Part shown: positions 33,971 through 44,575 of the stretch, piece after piece
How positions within the stretch are numbered: position 1 is the first letter of the stretch
Layout of the letters: each line of letters begins with the position of its first letter
From: Beijerinckia sp. 28-YEA-48
Lineage (GTDB): Bacteria; Pseudomonadota; Alphaproteobacteria; Rhizobiales; Beijerinckiaceae
Assembly: GCF_900104955.1 (NCBI RefSeq)
Contig: NZ_FNSI01000001.1
Span: forward strand, 2,390,001 to 2,454,000
DNA: 64,000 bases
Direction: 5' to 3'
The notes under the pieces: model-generated
Databases searched by the model: none
Told to the model about the DNA's origin: nothing
What the model saw: only the letters and a program-made list of their open reading frames with translations
Made by a program: the position numbers and the translations under genes

Positions 33971-34371
33971 ACCTGCTCGATCTCGACCAGGGTGCCGCAG
34001 AAGTCCTTGGGGTGCAGGAACAGCACCGGCTTGCCATGGGCGCCGATTCTCGGCTCGCCATCGCCCAGCACCCGAGCGCCCGCCGCCTTCAGGCGGTCGC
34101 GGGCGGCAAGGATGTCATCGACCTCGTAACAGACGTGATGCATGCCGCCGGCCGGATTGCTCTCCAGGAACTTGGCGATGGGCGACGATGCGCCCAGCGG
34201 CTCAAGCAGTTCGATCTTGGTATTCGGCAATTCAACGAAGACGACTGTCACGCCATGTTCGGGCAGAGCCTGCGGCGCCGACACCTTCGCACCCAGCGTG
34301 TCGCGATAGGTGCGCACGGCGGCGGCGAGATCGGGCACCGCGATGGCGACGTGATTGAGCCGTCCAATCAC
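33967..34371 (-). CDS. mce: Methylmalonyl-CoA epimerase
   Basis: A 134-residue single VOC-pair protein of normal epimerase length. LNHVAIAVPDL gives the first metal His, GGMHHVCYEVDD the second, and the C-terminal GTLVEIEQV the metal Glu. It interconverts (R)- and (S)-methylmalonyl-CoA in propionyl-CoA metabolism. The GTG start directly follows the rnj stop, with GGAGG inside the end of rnj, so the pair is translationally linked. Position after rnj is typical of Hyphomicrobiales. Confidence 0.92.
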   Translation of the reverse strand: MIGRLNHVAIAVPDLAAAVRTYRDTLGAKVSAPQALPEHGVTVVFVELPNTKIELLEPLGASSPIAKFLESNPAGGMHHVCYEVDDILAARDRLKAAGARVLGDGEPRIGAHGKPVLFLHPKDFCGTLVEIEQV

Positions 34372-36042
34372 CTACACCTCCATCACCAGCACATGCACCG
34401 TCGGCCGCTTGCCCCACACGGCACGCACAGCGCCACGCACGGCGCGCTCGACGGCCGATTCCACCGCATCGGCATCGCGACGACGGGCGCGCGGCAAACC
34501 ATCCAACACCTCGAAGACGGTCTTGTCGATGAGAGCATCCATGGCGCGGCCATCGCGCGTGCGCGCGGGAATGCCCGACATCACCACATCGGGATCGCCG
34601 GCCAGCTCGCCTTTGGCGGTCATGGCGATGCCCACTGAAATGATGCCGGCGAAGGCCAGGCCGCGGCGGTCGCGCAGCGCCTCGTCATCCGCCGTGACGA
34701 TCAAATCGCCATCAGTATAGAGGCGGCCGTGATCGACCTGATCGATAATGCCGACTTCACCGGGCGCGAGATGGACAAGATCGCCATTGTTGGCGACGAG
34801 CGTCGTGGGAACGCCCTGCTCGCGGGCGAAACGCGCGTGTTCGGCCAGATGCAGGGCTTCGCCATGGGCGGGAATCGCAATGCGGGGACGAATCCACTCG
34901 TAGAGATGTTTCACTTCGCTGCGGCGTGGATGGCCGGAGACGTGGACGAGATGGGTGCGATCGGTGATGACCTCGATGCCCTGACGCACGAGGCCGTTGA
35001 CGATGTCGCCAATGGCGCGCTCGTTGCCGGGGATCGGTCGCGACGAGAAAATCACTCGATCGCCCGGAACCAGATGCACCTGCGGATGGTCGTCGTTGGC
35101 GATGCGGGCCATAGCGGCCCGGCTCTCACCCTGGCTGCCTGTCGCCATGATAACGATCTTATTGCGGGGCAGATTGGCGAAACTATCCGCCGGCAGGAAA
35201 TCCGGCACGCCGTCGAGATAGCCGCACTCGCGCGCCACTTCCGACACGCGGTCCATGGCACGCCCGGCGATGACCACATGGCGCCCGGCACGCGCCGCCG
35301 CCAAGGCCACGGCGCGCATGCGTGCGACGTTCGAGGCAAAGGTCGTCACCATCACGCGGTTCGGCGCTTCGGCAATCAGATTTTCGAGATTGGCGGCAAC
35401 GTCGGCTTCCGACGGGCTTTCGCCGTCACGCAGAATATTGGTGGAATCGCTGATCAGCGCCAGCACGCCTTCATCGCCGATGGCGCGCAGGCGCGCCTCG
35501 TCGGTCGCCCAGCCGGCAACGGGTGTCGGATCGATCTTCCAGTCGCCGGAATGCAGCACGGTGCCCAGCGGCGTGCGAATGGCGAGCGCCGTGCTTTCGG
35601 GAATCGAATGGGCAACGGGGATCATCTCAACGTCGAAGGGCGCAAGATCGATGCGCTGGCCGGGGCTGACGATATGGATCGGTATCTTCGGTGCGCCATT
35701 CTCGTTGAGGCGGCGGACTTCGAGCAGCCCTGCGGCGAAGCGTGTCGCATAGAGCGGGCAGCCGATGCGCGGCCACAGGCGCGCCACAGCCCCGATATGG
35801 TCCTCATGGGCATGGGTGATGACCAGGCCGACGAGATCCTTGCGGTTGCGCTCGATAAACGCGAGATCGGGCAAGATGAGATCGATGCCCGGCAATTCCG
35901 GGCCGGCAAAGGCGACGCCGAGATCGACCATAAGCCATTTGCGGCGGCCCTTTGGGCCGAAGCCGTAGAGCGCGACATTCATGCCGATCTCGCCGAGGCC
36001 CCCTAGCGGGGCGAAAACTAGATCGGTGTTGCGGTCGGTCAT
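34372..36042 (-). CDS. rnj: Ribonuclease J
   Basis: A 556-residue metallo-beta-lactamase/beta-CASP nuclease. HAHEDH (residues 77-82) is the two-zinc site, GGLGEIGMN lies at the start, and the beta-CASP part carries ATGSQGESRAAMARIAN and VHVSGHPRRSE. It acts in 5'-to-3' exonucleolytic and endonucleolytic RNA decay and rRNA maturation. ATG 36042 was chosen because AGGAG lies about ten bases upstream; longer frames run into birA. It overlaps nothing and is followed immediately by mce. Confidence 0.95.
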   Translation of the reverse strand: MTDRNTDLVFAPLGGLGEIGMNVALYGFGPKGRRKWLMVDLGVAFAGPELPGIDLILPDLAFIERNRKDLVGLVITHAHEDHIGAVARLWPRIGCPLYATRFAAGLLEVRRLNENGAPKIPIHIVSPGQRIDLAPFDVEMIPVAHSIPESTALAIRTPLGTVLHSGDWKIDPTPVAGWATDEARLRAIGDEGVLALISDSTNILRDGESPSEADVAANLENLIAEAPNRVMVTTFASNVARMRAVALAAARAGRHVVIAGRAMDRVSEVARECGYLDGVPDFLPADSFANLPRNKIVIMATGSQGESRAAMARIANDDHPQVHLVPGDRVIFSSRPIPGNERAIGDIVNGLVRQGIEVITDRTHLVHVSGHPRRSEVKHLYEWIRPRIAIPAHGEALHLAEHARFAREQGVPTTLVANNGDLVHLAPGEVGIIDQVDHGRLYTDGDLIVTADDEALRDRRGLAFAGIISVGIAMTAKGELAGDPDVVMSGIPARTRDGRAMDALIDKTVFEVLDGLPRARRRDADAVESAVERAVRGAVRAVWGKRPTVHVLVMEV

Positions 36043-36055
36043 ATGCCGGGCGCTC

Positions 36056-36823
36056 CTATGGCTGTCCGTTTTCATGCTGCGGCCGGTTGACCGGCCCCAG
36101 GAATACATCGCCCGCGTCGATTGTCACGCGCCCATCCGCACCATCGAGAATAAGACGGCCGGCGGCGTCCATATCGGCGAAGCGCCCCTCGTGCATCTGG
36201 CCTGCCAAATTGACGCGGACCGGGCCGCCGACGCCGGCCGCACGTTCCAGCCAGGCAGCGCGGATGGCGGCAAAGCCCTCCCCCGCTGCCCACACATCGA
36301 GCCAACGCGCGAAGGCCATCGCCAGAGCCTGAAGCAACCTTGATGGCGCGATATCGTGCCCAAGCGCTTTCAAGTCAGTCGCCGCATAAGCGAGGCCATC
36401 GGGGTGGGAGGCGCAATTGACGCCGCAGCCCAGCACGCAAGCAAAGTTGCCACCCGGCAAGGACGAGCCTTCGAGCAGGATGCCGGCCATTTTGGCATTG
36501 TTGACAAGGATGTCGTTTGGCCATTTCAGCGCGAAACCGACGTCAGGCGCGAAATCGCGCAAAGCATCGATCAACGCAATGCCGGCGACGAAGCCGAGCT
36601 GCGGCGCCTTCGCTGGCGACGACGGATCGATCAGCAGCAGGCTGGCGTAAAGATTTCCCGTGGGTGACGACCAAGGCCGGTTGTGGCGACCGCGTCCCGA
36701 TGTCTGCACATCGGCCGAGATCCACAGGCGGCCAGCGTCACCGCTGCGCGCCCGCGCCATCGCCGCATCATTCGTCGAAGCGATTTCAGTGAAATGTTCG
36801 AAGCGGAACGCGGCGATGGACAA
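36056..36823 (-). CDS. birA: Biotin--[acetyl-CoA-carboxylase] ligase
   Basis: A 255-residue monofunctional biotin protein ligase. The adenylate-binding GRGRHNRPW motif is at residues 43-51, with KWPNDILVNNAKMAGILLEG in the core and a small SH3-like C-terminal domain. There is no N-terminal helix-turn-helix, so it is not a repressor. The TTG start at 36823 is tentative, since no strong ribosome site is seen. It lies 14 bases after nuoN, an order usual in rhizobia. Confidence 0.94.
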   Translation of the reverse strand: MSIAAFRFEHFTEIASTNDAAMARARSGDAGRLWISADVQTSGRGRHNRPWSSPTGNLYASLLLIDPSSPAKAPQLGFVAGIALIDALRDFAPDVGFALKWPNDILVNNAKMAGILLEGSSLPGGNFACVLGCGVNCASHPDGLAYAATDLKALGHDIAPSRLLQALAMAFARWLDVWAAGEGFAAIRAAWLERAAGVGGPVRVNLAGQMHEGRFADMDAAGRLILDGADGRVTIDAGDVFLGPVNRPQHENGQP

Positions 36824-36837
36824 TGACTGGCTTTAAC

Positions 36838-38271
36838 TCAGAACAAGGATTTGGCGGCGAGGCTCGCTGCGTTCACCAGCGGCGCCGGATAGACCCAGAA
36901 CAAGACGACAAACAGGCCACCGAGCGCCACGATGGCGCTCACTTCCCAATGCACCTTGTCGAAGGGTCGCGCCGGTTCGTCGAGATACATGATCTTGACG
37001 ACGCGCAGATAGTAGAAAGCAGAGACGACGCTGGCGAGCATGCCGATGACGGCGAGCCAGTAGAGGTTCGCCTGGATGGCGGCCAGGAAGACATACCATT
37101 TGGCGAAGAAGCCGGCGAGCGGCGGAATGCCCGACAGCGAGAACATCATCATCGCCATCACGAAAGCCATGAACTTGTGATTGCGCGACAGACCGGCGAG
37201 ATCGCCGATATTCTCAACATAGCGATCGCCGATACGCATGGAGAGGATGACGGCGAAAGTGCCAAGCGTCATGGCGAGATAGATCGCCATATAGACCAGC
37301 ACGCCGAACACGCCCTGCTCCGTGCCAGCCGACAGGCCGACCAGCGCAAAGCCCATATGGCCAATGGAGGAATAGGCCATCAGGCGCTTGATGTTGGTCT
37401 GGCCGATGGCACCGAAGGCGCCGACCACCATGGACAGGATCGAGATGAAGACGACGATCTGCTGCCATTGCAGCTTCAGACCGGGGAATGCGGTCATGAT
37501 GATGCGAATGGTGATGGCGACCGCGGCGATTTTCGCCGCCGAAGCAAAGAACGTGGTCACCGGGGTCGGCGCGCCCTCGTAGACGTCGGGCGTCCACATA
37601 TGGAACGGCACGACGGACATTTTGAAGGCGAGGCCGGCCATGACAAAGACCAAGCCGAAGACGACGCCGATCGACGGGCCGCCCTTCAGTGCTTCACCGA
37701 TGCCGGTGAAGGACACCGTGCCGGCAAAGCCATAAAGCAGCGAAGCGCCATAGAGCAGCATGCCCGACGACAGCGCACCGAGGACGAAATACTTCAGGCC
37801 TGCTTCCGACGCCCGCAGATTGCTGCGATGGAAGGCAGCGAGGACATAGAGCGCCAAGCTCATCAGCTCGAGGCCGAGATAGAGCGCGATCAGGCTCTGC
37901 GCCGAGATCAGCATCAACATGCCGAGCGTGGCGAGCAGGACGAGAATCGGAAACTCGAACAGATCAATCCGCTGGCGCGCCATGAATTCACGCGACAGGA
38001 TCAGCGAAATCATGGCGCCGCCCAGCGCCAGGAACTTCATGAAACGGCCGAAAGCATCGTCGATGAAGGCCCCGTCCCAGATGATGGCGGTGGGCCCGAC
38101 CTGAAACAACATGCTCAGCGCAGCCAGACCGAGTAGCGCGATAGCGCATTCGCTGATGATCCAGTCGCCCGTCAGCCGGCGCAGCGCGCCGAGCAGCAAC
38201 AGGGCGAGCGCGCCGATGGCCAGCACGATCTCCGGCAGCGAGTGGGCCAGCGCGAAGGAAAGCGGGGTCAT
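36838..38271 (-). CDS. nuoN: NADH-quinone oxidoreductase subunit N
   Basis: A 477-residue antiporter-like membrane subunit of complex I, with about 14 helices. LYLGLELMSLALYVLAAF contains the key membrane Glu (GLE), and MAYSSIGHMGFALVGLSAG and GIPPLAGFFAKWYVF are conserved blocks. ATG 38271 is favoured because GAGG lies eight bases upstream; ATG 38277 is too close to it. Last of the nuo genes. Confidence 0.96.
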   Translation of the reverse strand: MTPLSFALAHSLPEIVLAIGALALLLLGALRRLTGDWIISECAIALLGLAALSMLFQVGPTAIIWDGAFIDDAFGRFMKFLALGGAMISLILSREFMARQRIDLFEFPILVLLATLGMLMLISAQSLIALYLGLELMSLALYVLAAFHRSNLRASEAGLKYFVLGALSSGMLLYGASLLYGFAGTVSFTGIGEALKGGPSIGVVFGLVFVMAGLAFKMSVVPFHMWTPDVYEGAPTPVTTFFASAAKIAAVAITIRIIMTAFPGLKLQWQQIVVFISILSMVVGAFGAIGQTNIKRLMAYSSIGHMGFALVGLSAGTEQGVFGVLVYMAIYLAMTLGTFAVILSMRIGDRYVENIGDLAGLSRNHKFMAFVMAMMMFSLSGIPPLAGFFAKWYVFLAAIQANLYWLAVIGMLASVVSAFYYLRVVKIMYLDEPARPFDKVHWEVSAIVALGGLFVVLFWVYPAPLVNAASLAAKSLF

Positions 38272-38281
38272 GTCCATATCC

Positions 38282-39793
38282 TCAGTGCAGCGCCAGCGTG
38301 GCGGCCTTGGTAAGGCCGAGCGCCGTCTGATAATTCTTGATGAGCAGGTCGACGGAGGCCGCGCAGGCGCTCAGGATCGGGCCCGGCTGAATGCCGTAAT
38401 AGATGACGAGCACGGCGAGCGGCGCGAGACAGGCGATCTCGCGGGCGTTCAGATCCTTCATCTTCATCAACGACGGCTTTTCGAGCACGCCGAAAATGAC
38501 TCGACGATAGAGATAGAGCGCGTATGCGGCCGAGAGAATGACGCCGGTCGTGGCGATGAGACCGACCCAGGCATTGGCGAAGAACGTGCCCATGAGCGTC
38601 AGGAATTCGCCGACGAAGCCCGAGGTGCCCGGCAGGCCGACATTGGCCATGGTGAAAATCATGAAGGCCACCGCATAAAGCGGCATGTTGCGCACCAGAC
38701 CACCATAGGCGGCGATCTCGCGGGTGTGCAGGCGATCATAGACGACACCGACGCAAAGGAAGAGCGCGCCTGAGACAAGGCCGTGGCTGACCATCTGGTA
38801 GATGGCGCCCTGCACGCCCTGCTGGTTCATGGCGAAGAGGCCCATGGTGACGAAGCCCATATGCGCCACGGACGAATAGGCGATGAGCTTCTTCATGTCT
38901 TCCTGCACCAGCGCCACGAGCGAGGTGTAGACAATGGCGATGACCGACAGCGTCCACACCAGCGGCGCGAAGTATTGCGACGCTTCCGGGAACATCGGCA
39001 GCGAGAAACGGATGAAACCGTAACCGCCCATCTTCAGAAGAATACCAGCCAGGATGACCGAGCCCGCCGTCGGCGCCTCCACGTGCGCGTCGGGCAGCCA
39101 GGTGTGCACCGGCCACATCGGCATTTTCACCGCGAAGGAGGCGAAGAAGGCGAGCCACAGCCACTTCTGCATGGACGACGGGAAGGTCGTCTTGAGTAGA
39201 ACAGTGATGTCGGTGGTGCCGGCGACGCCATACATCGCCATGATGGCGAGCAGCATCAGCAGCGAGCCGAGCAGCGTATAGAGGAAGAACTTGAAGCTGG
39301 CGTAGATGCGACGCTTGCCGCCCCAGATGCCGATGATGAGGAACATCGGAATGAGGCCGCCTTCGAAGAACAGGTAGAACAGCACCAGATCGAGGGCGCA
39401 GAACACGCCGATCATCAGCGTCTCGAGCACCAGGAAGGCGATCATATATTCCTTGACGCGGAAGGTGATCGATTCCCACGAGGCCAGGATGCAGAACGGC
39501 ATCAGGAAGGTGGTCAGCAGGACGAAGGGCATGGACATGCCGTCAACGCCGAGCTTGTAGATCAGACCGCTGCCGAGCCAGCTCTTTTCCTCGACAAGCT
39601 GGAAGGCAGCCGAGTTCGGATCGAACTGGCTCCAAGCGTAGAGCGACAGGAGGAAGGTGGCGACCGTCGTCAGCAGCGCCGCCCAGCGGGCATTGCTGAG
39701 GGTGGCTTCGCTCTCGCCGCGCAGCAGCAGAATGAAGGCCGCGCCAACGAGCGGCAGGAAGATCAGGCCGGAGAGAAGACCGAAGCCGAACAT
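38282..39793 (-). CDS. nuoM: NADH-quinone oxidoreductase subunit M
   Basis: A 503-residue antiporter-like complex I subunit. Conserved blocks include [42 protein letters not shown] and [17 protein letters not shown], with the proton-path Glu and Lys residues in place. Its ATG overlaps the nuoL stop by one base (TGATG), so the two are coupled. nuoN follows after about ten bases. Confidence 0.97.
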   Translation of the reverse strand: MFGFGLLSGLIFLPLVGAAFILLLRGESEATLSNARWAALLTTVATFLLSLYAWSQFDPNSAAFQLVEEKSWLGSGLIYKLGVDGMSMPFVLLTTFLMPFCILASWESITFRVKEYMIAFLVLETLMIGVFCALDLVLFYLFFEGGLIPMFLIIGIWGGKRRIYASFKFFLYTLLGSLLMLLAIMAMYGVAGTTDITVLLKTTFPSSMQKWLWLAFFASFAVKMPMWPVHTWLPDAHVEAPTAGSVILAGILLKMGGYGFIRFSLPMFPEASQYFAPLVWTLSVIAIVYTSLVALVQEDMKKLIAYSSVAHMGFVTMGLFAMNQQGVQGAIYQMVSHGLVSGALFLCVGVVYDRLHTREIAAYGGLVRNMPLYAVAFMIFTMANVGLPGTSGFVGEFLTLMGTFFANAWVGLIATTGVILSAAYALYLYRRVIFGVLEKPSLMKMKDLNAREIACLAPLAVLVIYYGIQPGPILSACAASVDLLIKNYQTALGLTKAATLALH

Positions 39794-41820
39794 CAGTGGT
39801 GCACTCCGCCCAGCAGATACCAGGTGATGAACGCGGCGACGCCAATGAGCATGGCGAAGGCGTAGTGATAGACATAGCCGGTCTGCAATTTCACGACCCG
39901 GCCAGCAACGTCGATGACGCGCGCTGAGATCCCATCCGCGCCCATGCCGTCGATGATCCGTCCATCGCCCTCTTTCCAGAAGACGCGACCAAGCCAGAAG
40001 GCCGGGCGGACGAAGATCAGGTCATAAAGCTCGTCGAAATACCATTTGTTGAGCAGGAACCGGTAGAGCATGCCATGGCGTTCGGCCAGTTTGCGCGGCG
40101 CGTCGGTGTAGAAAACATACATCAGCACGGCCACGAGGAAGCCGCCGAGCATCATATAGGTCGCCAGATGGGCGACGAATTCCGGCACATTGTGCATCTC
40201 GTGCAGGATATGATTGTCCGGCGCGAAGAACAGCGCCTTCTTCCAGAAGGCATCAAAGCCATCGCCGATGAAGGCATCGCGGAACAACAGGCCCGCGAAC
40301 AGCGCGCCAGCGGCGAGCACATAGAGCGGGATCAGCATGACAGCCGGCGATTCATGCGGCTGCAACGGCCCGTGGCCATGATCGTCATGCGCATGATCGT
40401 CGTGACCGTGAGCAACCGCCGGAGCAGCATGGCCGTGATCATCGGCATGGTCATTGTGCGCATCGGCGGCCCAGCGTTCCTTGCCGAAGAAGGTCAGGAA
40501 CACCAGACGCCAGGAATAGAAAGAGGTCAGGCCGGCGGCGATGACCACCAGCAGGAACGCATAGAGCGCGCCCGGACGCTGCGAGGTGAAAGCCGCCTCG
40601 ATGATCGCATCCTTGGAGAAGAAACCGGCGGTCAGCGGCAAGCCGGTCAGCGCGAAGGTGCCGATCGTCATCATCCAGAAGGTGATCGGGATGTGCTTGG
40701 CCAGCCCACCCATCTTCCGCATGTCCTGCTCGTGGTGCATGGCGTGAATGACCGAGCCAGCGCCCAAGAACAGCAGCGCCTTGAAGAAGGCGTGGGTGAA
40801 CAGGTGGAAGATCGCCAGATTATAGGCGCCGACACCCAGGGCGACGAACATGTAGCCGAGCTGCGAACAGGTCGAATAAGCAATGACGCGCTTGATGTCG
40901 TTTTGCACCAGGCCGACCGTGGCGGCGAAGAACGCCGTCGTCGCGCCAACGATGGTGACGACCGAGAGCGCCACCGGCGCATATTCGAACAGCGGCGACA
41001 TGCGGGCGACCATGAAGACGCCGGCAGTGACCATGGTGGCCGCGTGGATGAGGGCCGACACCGGCGTCGGGCCTTCCATCGCATCCGGCAACCAGGTGTG
41101 CAGCAGGAACTGGGCCGACTTGCCGCAAGCGCCCATGAAGAGCAGCAGGCAGACCAGCGTCATCGGATCGATGTCGAGGCCGAAAATATGCATCGTCTTG
41201 CCGGCAAGGCCCGGCGCGGCGGCAAAGACCTGGTCGAGCGCCACGGAACCGGTGAGCGCGAACAGGAGGAAAATGCCGAGCAGGAAGCCGAAGTCACCCA
41301 CGCGGTTGACGACGAAAGCCTTAATGGCAGCGGCATTGGCCGACGGCTTCTCATACCAGAAGCCGATCAGCAGATAAGAGGCGAGACCGACGCCTTCCCA
41401 GCCAAAGAACATCTGCACCAGATTATCGGCCGTCACCAGCATCAACATGGCGAAGGTGAACAGCGACAAATAAGCGAAGAACCGCGGGCGATGCGGATCC
41501 TCGTTCATGTAGCCGACGGAATAGAGGTGCACGAGCGCCGAAACGGTGTTGATGACGACGAGCATGACAACGGTGAGCGTGTCGATGCGCAGCGCCCAAT
41601 CAATCTTCAAGCCACCGGAGACGATCCAGTTGCCCAGCACGGGGACGCTGGTGCCAGCGGTGCCGAGACCGACGCTGAAGAAGGCGATCCACGACAGGGC
41701 AGCGGCCACGAACAGAAAGATCGTGGTGACGAGCTCAGACGGGCGGGCGCCGAGCTGCCGGCCGAACAGGCCAGCAATCAGAAACCCTACGAGGGGCAGA
41801 AAGACGATCGCGGTATACAT
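39793..41820 (-). CDS. nuoL: NADH-quinone oxidoreductase subunit L
   Basis: A 675-residue complex I subunit with the antiporter-like core ([54 protein letters not shown]) and the long lateral helix at the C-terminus. A His/Asp-rich loop ([20 protein letters not shown] and on, around residue 455) could bind metal ions and is longer than in many relatives. GAGGGCGC precedes the ATG. Confidence 0.97.
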   Translation of the reverse strand: MYTAIVFLPLVGFLIAGLFGRQLGARPSELVTTIFLFVAAALSWIAFFSVGLGTAGTSVPVLGNWIVSGGLKIDWALRIDTLTVVMLVVINTVSALVHLYSVGYMNEDPHRPRFFAYLSLFTFAMLMLVTADNLVQMFFGWEGVGLASYLLIGFWYEKPSANAAAIKAFVVNRVGDFGFLLGIFLLFALTGSVALDQVFAAAPGLAGKTMHIFGLDIDPMTLVCLLLFMGACGKSAQFLLHTWLPDAMEGPTPVSALIHAATMVTAGVFMVARMSPLFEYAPVALSVVTIVGATTAFFAATVGLVQNDIKRVIAYSTCSQLGYMFVALGVGAYNLAIFHLFTHAFFKALLFLGAGSVIHAMHHEQDMRKMGGLAKHIPITFWMMTIGTFALTGLPLTAGFFSKDAIIEAAFTSQRPGALYAFLLVVIAAGLTSFYSWRLVFLTFFGKERWAADAHNDHADDHGHAAPAVAHGHDDHAHDDHGHGPLQPHESPAVMLIPLYVLAAGALFAGLLFRDAFIGDGFDAFWKKALFFAPDNHILHEMHNVPEFVAHLATYMMLGGFLVAVLMYVFYTDAPRKLAERHGMLYRFLLNKWYFDELYDLIFVRPAFWLGRVFWKEGDGRIIDGMGADGISARVIDVAGRVVKLQTGYVYHYAFAMLIGVAAFITWYLLGGVHH

Positions 41821-41826
41821 GCGCCC

Positions 41827-42135
41827 TCAGCCCTTCATCATATTGATGTCTTCAACCGCGATGGAGCCACGGTTGCGGAAATAGGTGACAAGAATGGCCA
41901 GACCGATCGCAGCCTCGGCAGCCGCGACGGTGAGAATGAACAGGGAGAAGACCTGACCGGTGAGGTCGCCAAGGAAGCTCGAGAAGGCGACCAGGTTGAT
42001 GTTCACCGACAGCAGGATCAACTCGACCGACATCAAGATGATGATGATGTTCTTGCGGTTGAGAATGATGCCCGCGATCCCGATGGTGAACAGGATCGCA
42101 GCGACGATCAGATAATGGGTGAGACCGATTTCCAT
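41827..42135 (-). CDS. nuoK: NADH-quinone oxidoreductase subunit K
   Basis: A 102-residue, three-helix complex I subunit. [20 protein letters not shown] has the conserved membrane Glu in helix 2, and [14 protein letters not shown] the Glu in helix 3. GAGGTTCGC precedes the ATG. It lies six bases before nuoL and eleven after nuoJ. Confidence 0.96.
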   Translation of the reverse strand: MEIGLTHYLIVAAILFTIGIAGIILNRKNIIIILMSVELILLSVNINLVAFSSFLGDLTGQVFSLFILTVAAAEAAIGLAILVTYFRNRGSIAVEDINMMKG

Positions 42136-42146
42136 GCGAACCTCTA

Positions 42147-42752
42147 TCAGACGCCGGTCCGCGAGGGCACCTTGCGGACCTCGACGGCTTCCTCGCGCGT
42201 GCGCGCATTCTGTTGCGAAATATCCTGGCGCTTGACGCCGGGCTTGTGTTGCAGGGTCAGGACGATCGCACCGATCATCGCCGTCAGCAGGACGAGACCA
42301 GCGGCCTGGAAGAAATAGACGTGGCGCGTGTAGAGAACGAGGCCGAGCGCCTCAGTGTTGCTCAGCGCGGTGATTTGCGGCGCATTGGTCGCCCTGGCGC
42401 CAGGCGCAGCGGTCCAGCCGCCGAGTACCATGATCAACTCTATGGCAACGACGATGCCGATGAGCGCGCCGAGCGGCAGATATTGCAGGAAGCCCTGCTT
42501 CAACTCGGTGAAGTCAACATCGAGCATCATGACGACGAAGAGGAAAAGCACCGCCACCGCGCCGACGTAGACCACGACCAAGATCATGGCGAGGAATTCC
42601 GCGCCGGCGAGAATGAAGAGCCCGGCCGCATTGACGAAGGCCAGGATAAGGAACAGCACCGAGTGAACGGGATTGCGCGCCGCGATCACCATGAACGCTG
42701 AAGCGAGCATGACGGTCGAGAACAGATAGAAAAAGACGGCGGCCACGGTCAT
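42147..42752 (-). CDS. nuoJ: NADH-quinone oxidoreductase subunit J
   Basis: A 201-residue complex I subunit with five helices, including [20 protein letters not shown], the conserved helix with the Tyr/pi-bulge region. The C-terminus is a polar tail. GGACGAAACG precedes the ATG. Confidence 0.95.
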   Translation of the reverse strand: MTVAAVFFYLFSTVMLASAFMVIAARNPVHSVLFLILAFVNAAGLFILAGAEFLAMILVVVYVGAVAVLFLFVVMMLDVDFTELKQGFLQYLPLGALIGIVVAIELIMVLGGWTAAPGARATNAPQITALSNTEALGLVLYTRHVYFFQAAGLVLLTAMIGAIVLTLQHKPGVKRQDISQQNARTREEAVEVRKVPSRTGV

Positions 42753-42770
42753 CGTTTCGTCCTCATCAAT

Positions 42771-42789
42771 CTTTCCGCAAAGCGGAAAG
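42771..42789. other. Intercistronic hairpin between nuoI and nuoJ
   Basis: CTTTCCGC (42771-42778) and GCGGAAAG (42782-42789) form a perfect 8-bp stem with a 3-base loop in the only substantial gap of this part of the operon. No T run follows on the minus strand, so it is more likely an mRNA processing or stability element than a terminator. Confidence 0.5.
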
Positions 42790-42794
42790 AAGAA

Positions 42795-43295
42795 TTACCT
42801 GTAAGGGGCGTCCATCGCGATATTGCGCGCGATTTCACGTTCCCAGCGCGCGCCGTTTTCGAGCAGGCGCACCTTGTCGTAGTAAAGTTCCTCGCGGGTT
42901 TCGACCGCGAATTCGGCGTTCGGTCCCTCGACGATGGCGTCCACCGGGCAGGCCTCCTGGCACAGGCCGCAGTAGATGCACTTCACCATGTCGATGTCGT
43001 AACGGGTGGTGCGGCGGGTGCCGTCGTTACCGCGCGGGCCAGCCTCGATGGTAATGGCCTGAGCCGGGCAGATCGCCTCGCACAATTTGCAGGCGATGCA
43101 GCGCTCTTCACCATTGGGATAGCGGCGCAGCGCGTGCTCGCCGCGATACCGCGGCGATTGCGGATTGCGCTCGTGCGGATAGTTCAGCGTCGCCTTCGGC
43201 TTGAAGAAGTAGCGCATCGATAGCACGAAGGCTCCGACGAACTCGGTGAGAAACAGGGCTTTTGCGGCGCGGTCGAGTTTCATGTCCAGACTCAT
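42795..43295 (-). CDS. nuoI: NADH-quinone oxidoreductase subunit I
   Basis: A 166-residue ferredoxin-like complex I subunit holding clusters N6a and N6b through [12 protein letters not shown] and [12 protein letters not shown]. The C-terminus ([16 protein letters not shown]) is typical of Alphaproteobacteria. ATG 43295 overlaps the preceding small ORF stop (ATGA); an internal ATG at 43283 matches the start of many homologues ([11 protein letters not shown]) and is equally possible. Confidence 0.96.
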   Translation of the reverse strand: MSLDMKLDRAAKALFLTEFVGAFVLSMRYFFKPKATLNYPHERNPQSPRYRGEHALRRYPNGEERCIACKLCEAICPAQAITIEAGPRGNDGTRRTTRYDIDMVKCIYCGLCQEACPVDAIVEGPNAEFAVETREELYYDKVRLLENGARWEREIARNIAMDAPYR

Positions 43296-43555
43296 CTACT
43301 TTGCGTGGCGTAGGGCGCGCCAACGATATAGCCGGCCAGGGGATAGATAATGAGAGCCGCCACCAGCAGTGCATAGCGGATCGGTTTCATCAGACGTTCG
43401 ACATGGGCGATCGCCTCGGGCCCGGGCTTTTCCTGCTTCGCCTCGTTCGTCAGCATGCGCCGGATGACGCGCTGGATCAGGGAGAACTGGAACAGACCGA
43501 AAGCGAGCCCCAGGAGCGCGCCGACCAGGCCGGCATTGGAAAGATCGACGTTCAT
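43292..43555 (-). CDS. Small membrane protein encoded between nuoH and nuoI
   Basis: An 87-residue protein with two predicted membrane helices ([20 protein letters not shown] and [20 protein letters not shown]) around a charged cytoplasmic or periplasmic loop. GGGAGGGCGCGT precedes ATG 43555. It overlaps the nuoH stop by four bases (ATGA) and the nuoI start by four bases (ATGA), so its translation is coupled with both. It is not one of the 14 canonical complex I subunits. It may be an assembly or accessory factor; function unknown. Confidence 0.8.
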   Translation of the reverse strand: MNVDLSNAGLVGALLGLAFGLFQFSLIQRVIRRMLTNEAKQEKPGPEAIAHVERLMKPIRYALLVAALIIYPLAGYIVGAPYATQSR

Positions 43556-44571
43556 ACGCGCCCTCCCCACCCGGTGAACTGCAGGACGGCTGCGACCAGA
43601 ACGACCATGAACAGCGAGATCGGCAGGAACACCTTCCAGCCCAGACGCATCAGCTGATCATAGCGGTAGCGCGGCACGAAAGCCTTCACCATGGCGAACA
43701 TGAAGAAGACGAGCGTCCCCTTCAAGACGAACCAGATGATGCCCGGCACCCAGGTGAACGGCGCGAACGGCAGCGGCGACAGCCAGCCACCCAGGAACAG
43801 CACCGTCGTCATGGCGCACATGCCGACGATGGCGACATATTCGCCGAGCATGAACAGCATGTAGGGGGTCGAGGAATATTCGACCATGAAGCCGGCGACG
43901 AGTTCGGATTCCGCTTCGGCCAGATCGAACGGCGGACGATTGGTCTCAGCCAAAGCCGAAATGAAGAAGATGATGAACATCGGGAACAGCGGCAGCCAGT
44001 ACCACCCGAGCAGACCGTAGGACGTGTCCTGCGCCTTGACGATGTCGGAGAGGTTCAGCGAACCGGCGCAGAGCAGCACGGTGACGATGACGAAGCCAAT
44101 CGAGACTTCATAGCTCACCATCTGCGCGGCCGAACGCAGCGCCGACAGGAACGGATATTTCGAGTTCGACGCCCAGCCGCCCATGATGATGCCATAGACA
44201 CCGAGCGAGGAGATGGCGAAAACATAGAGGATGCCGACGTTCAGATCGGCAATGGCCCAGCCGTCCGCCACCGGAATGACCGCCCAGGTCGCGAGCGCCA
44301 GAAGGCCCGTGACGAAAGGCGCCAAGAGGAACACGCCCTTGTTCGCGCCCGCCGGGATCACCGGTTCCTTGAACACGAATTTGAGCATGTCGGCGAAGGA
44401 CTGCAGCAAGCCCCAGGGGCCAACGACGTTGGGGCCACGGCGCAACTGCACTGCCGCCCAGATTTTACGGTCGGCATACAGAATATAGGCGACGTAAATC
44501 AGCACCGCGACGAGCATCAGCAGGCTTTTGCCGACGATGATGAGAAGGTGCAGAACCCAGGAGAAATCCAT
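43552..44571 (-). CDS. nuoH: NADH-quinone oxidoreductase subunit H
   Basis: A 339-residue complex I subunit forming part of the quinone chamber. Conserved blocks are [40 protein letters not shown] and [22 protein letters not shown] 44571 is preceded by GGAGTAGGGAC and follows nuoG by four bases; a longer frame start at 44604 would overlap nuoG. Confidence 0.97.
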   Translation of the reverse strand: MDFSWVLHLLIIVGKSLLMLVAVLIYVAYILYADRKIWAAVQLRRGPNVVGPWGLLQSFADMLKFVFKEPVIPAGANKGVFLLAPFVTGLLALATWAVIPVADGWAIADLNVGILYVFAISSLGVYGIIMGGWASNSKYPFLSALRSAAQMVSYEVSIGFVIVTVLLCAGSLNLSDIVKAQDTSYGLLGWYWLPLFPMFIIFFISALAETNRPPFDLAEAESELVAGFMVEYSSTPYMLFMLGEYVAIVGMCAMTTVLFLGGWLSPLPFAPFTWVPGIIWFVLKGTLVFFMFAMVKAFVPRYRYDQLMRLGWKVFLPISLFMVVLVAAVLQFTGWGGRV

Positions 44572-44575
44572 GTCC

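Noticed and set aside
34729..38136. Long plus-strand frames (34729-36006 and 36823-38136) opposite rnj and nuoN
   Set aside because: Both are antisense shadows of well-conserved genes, without domains.
40075..42318. A 747-codon open frame on the plus strand, antisense to nuoL, nuoK and nuoJ
   Set aside because: It lies opposite confidently assigned genes, is rich in Arg, Glu, His and Gln as expected for a GC-rich complementary frame, and shows no domain.
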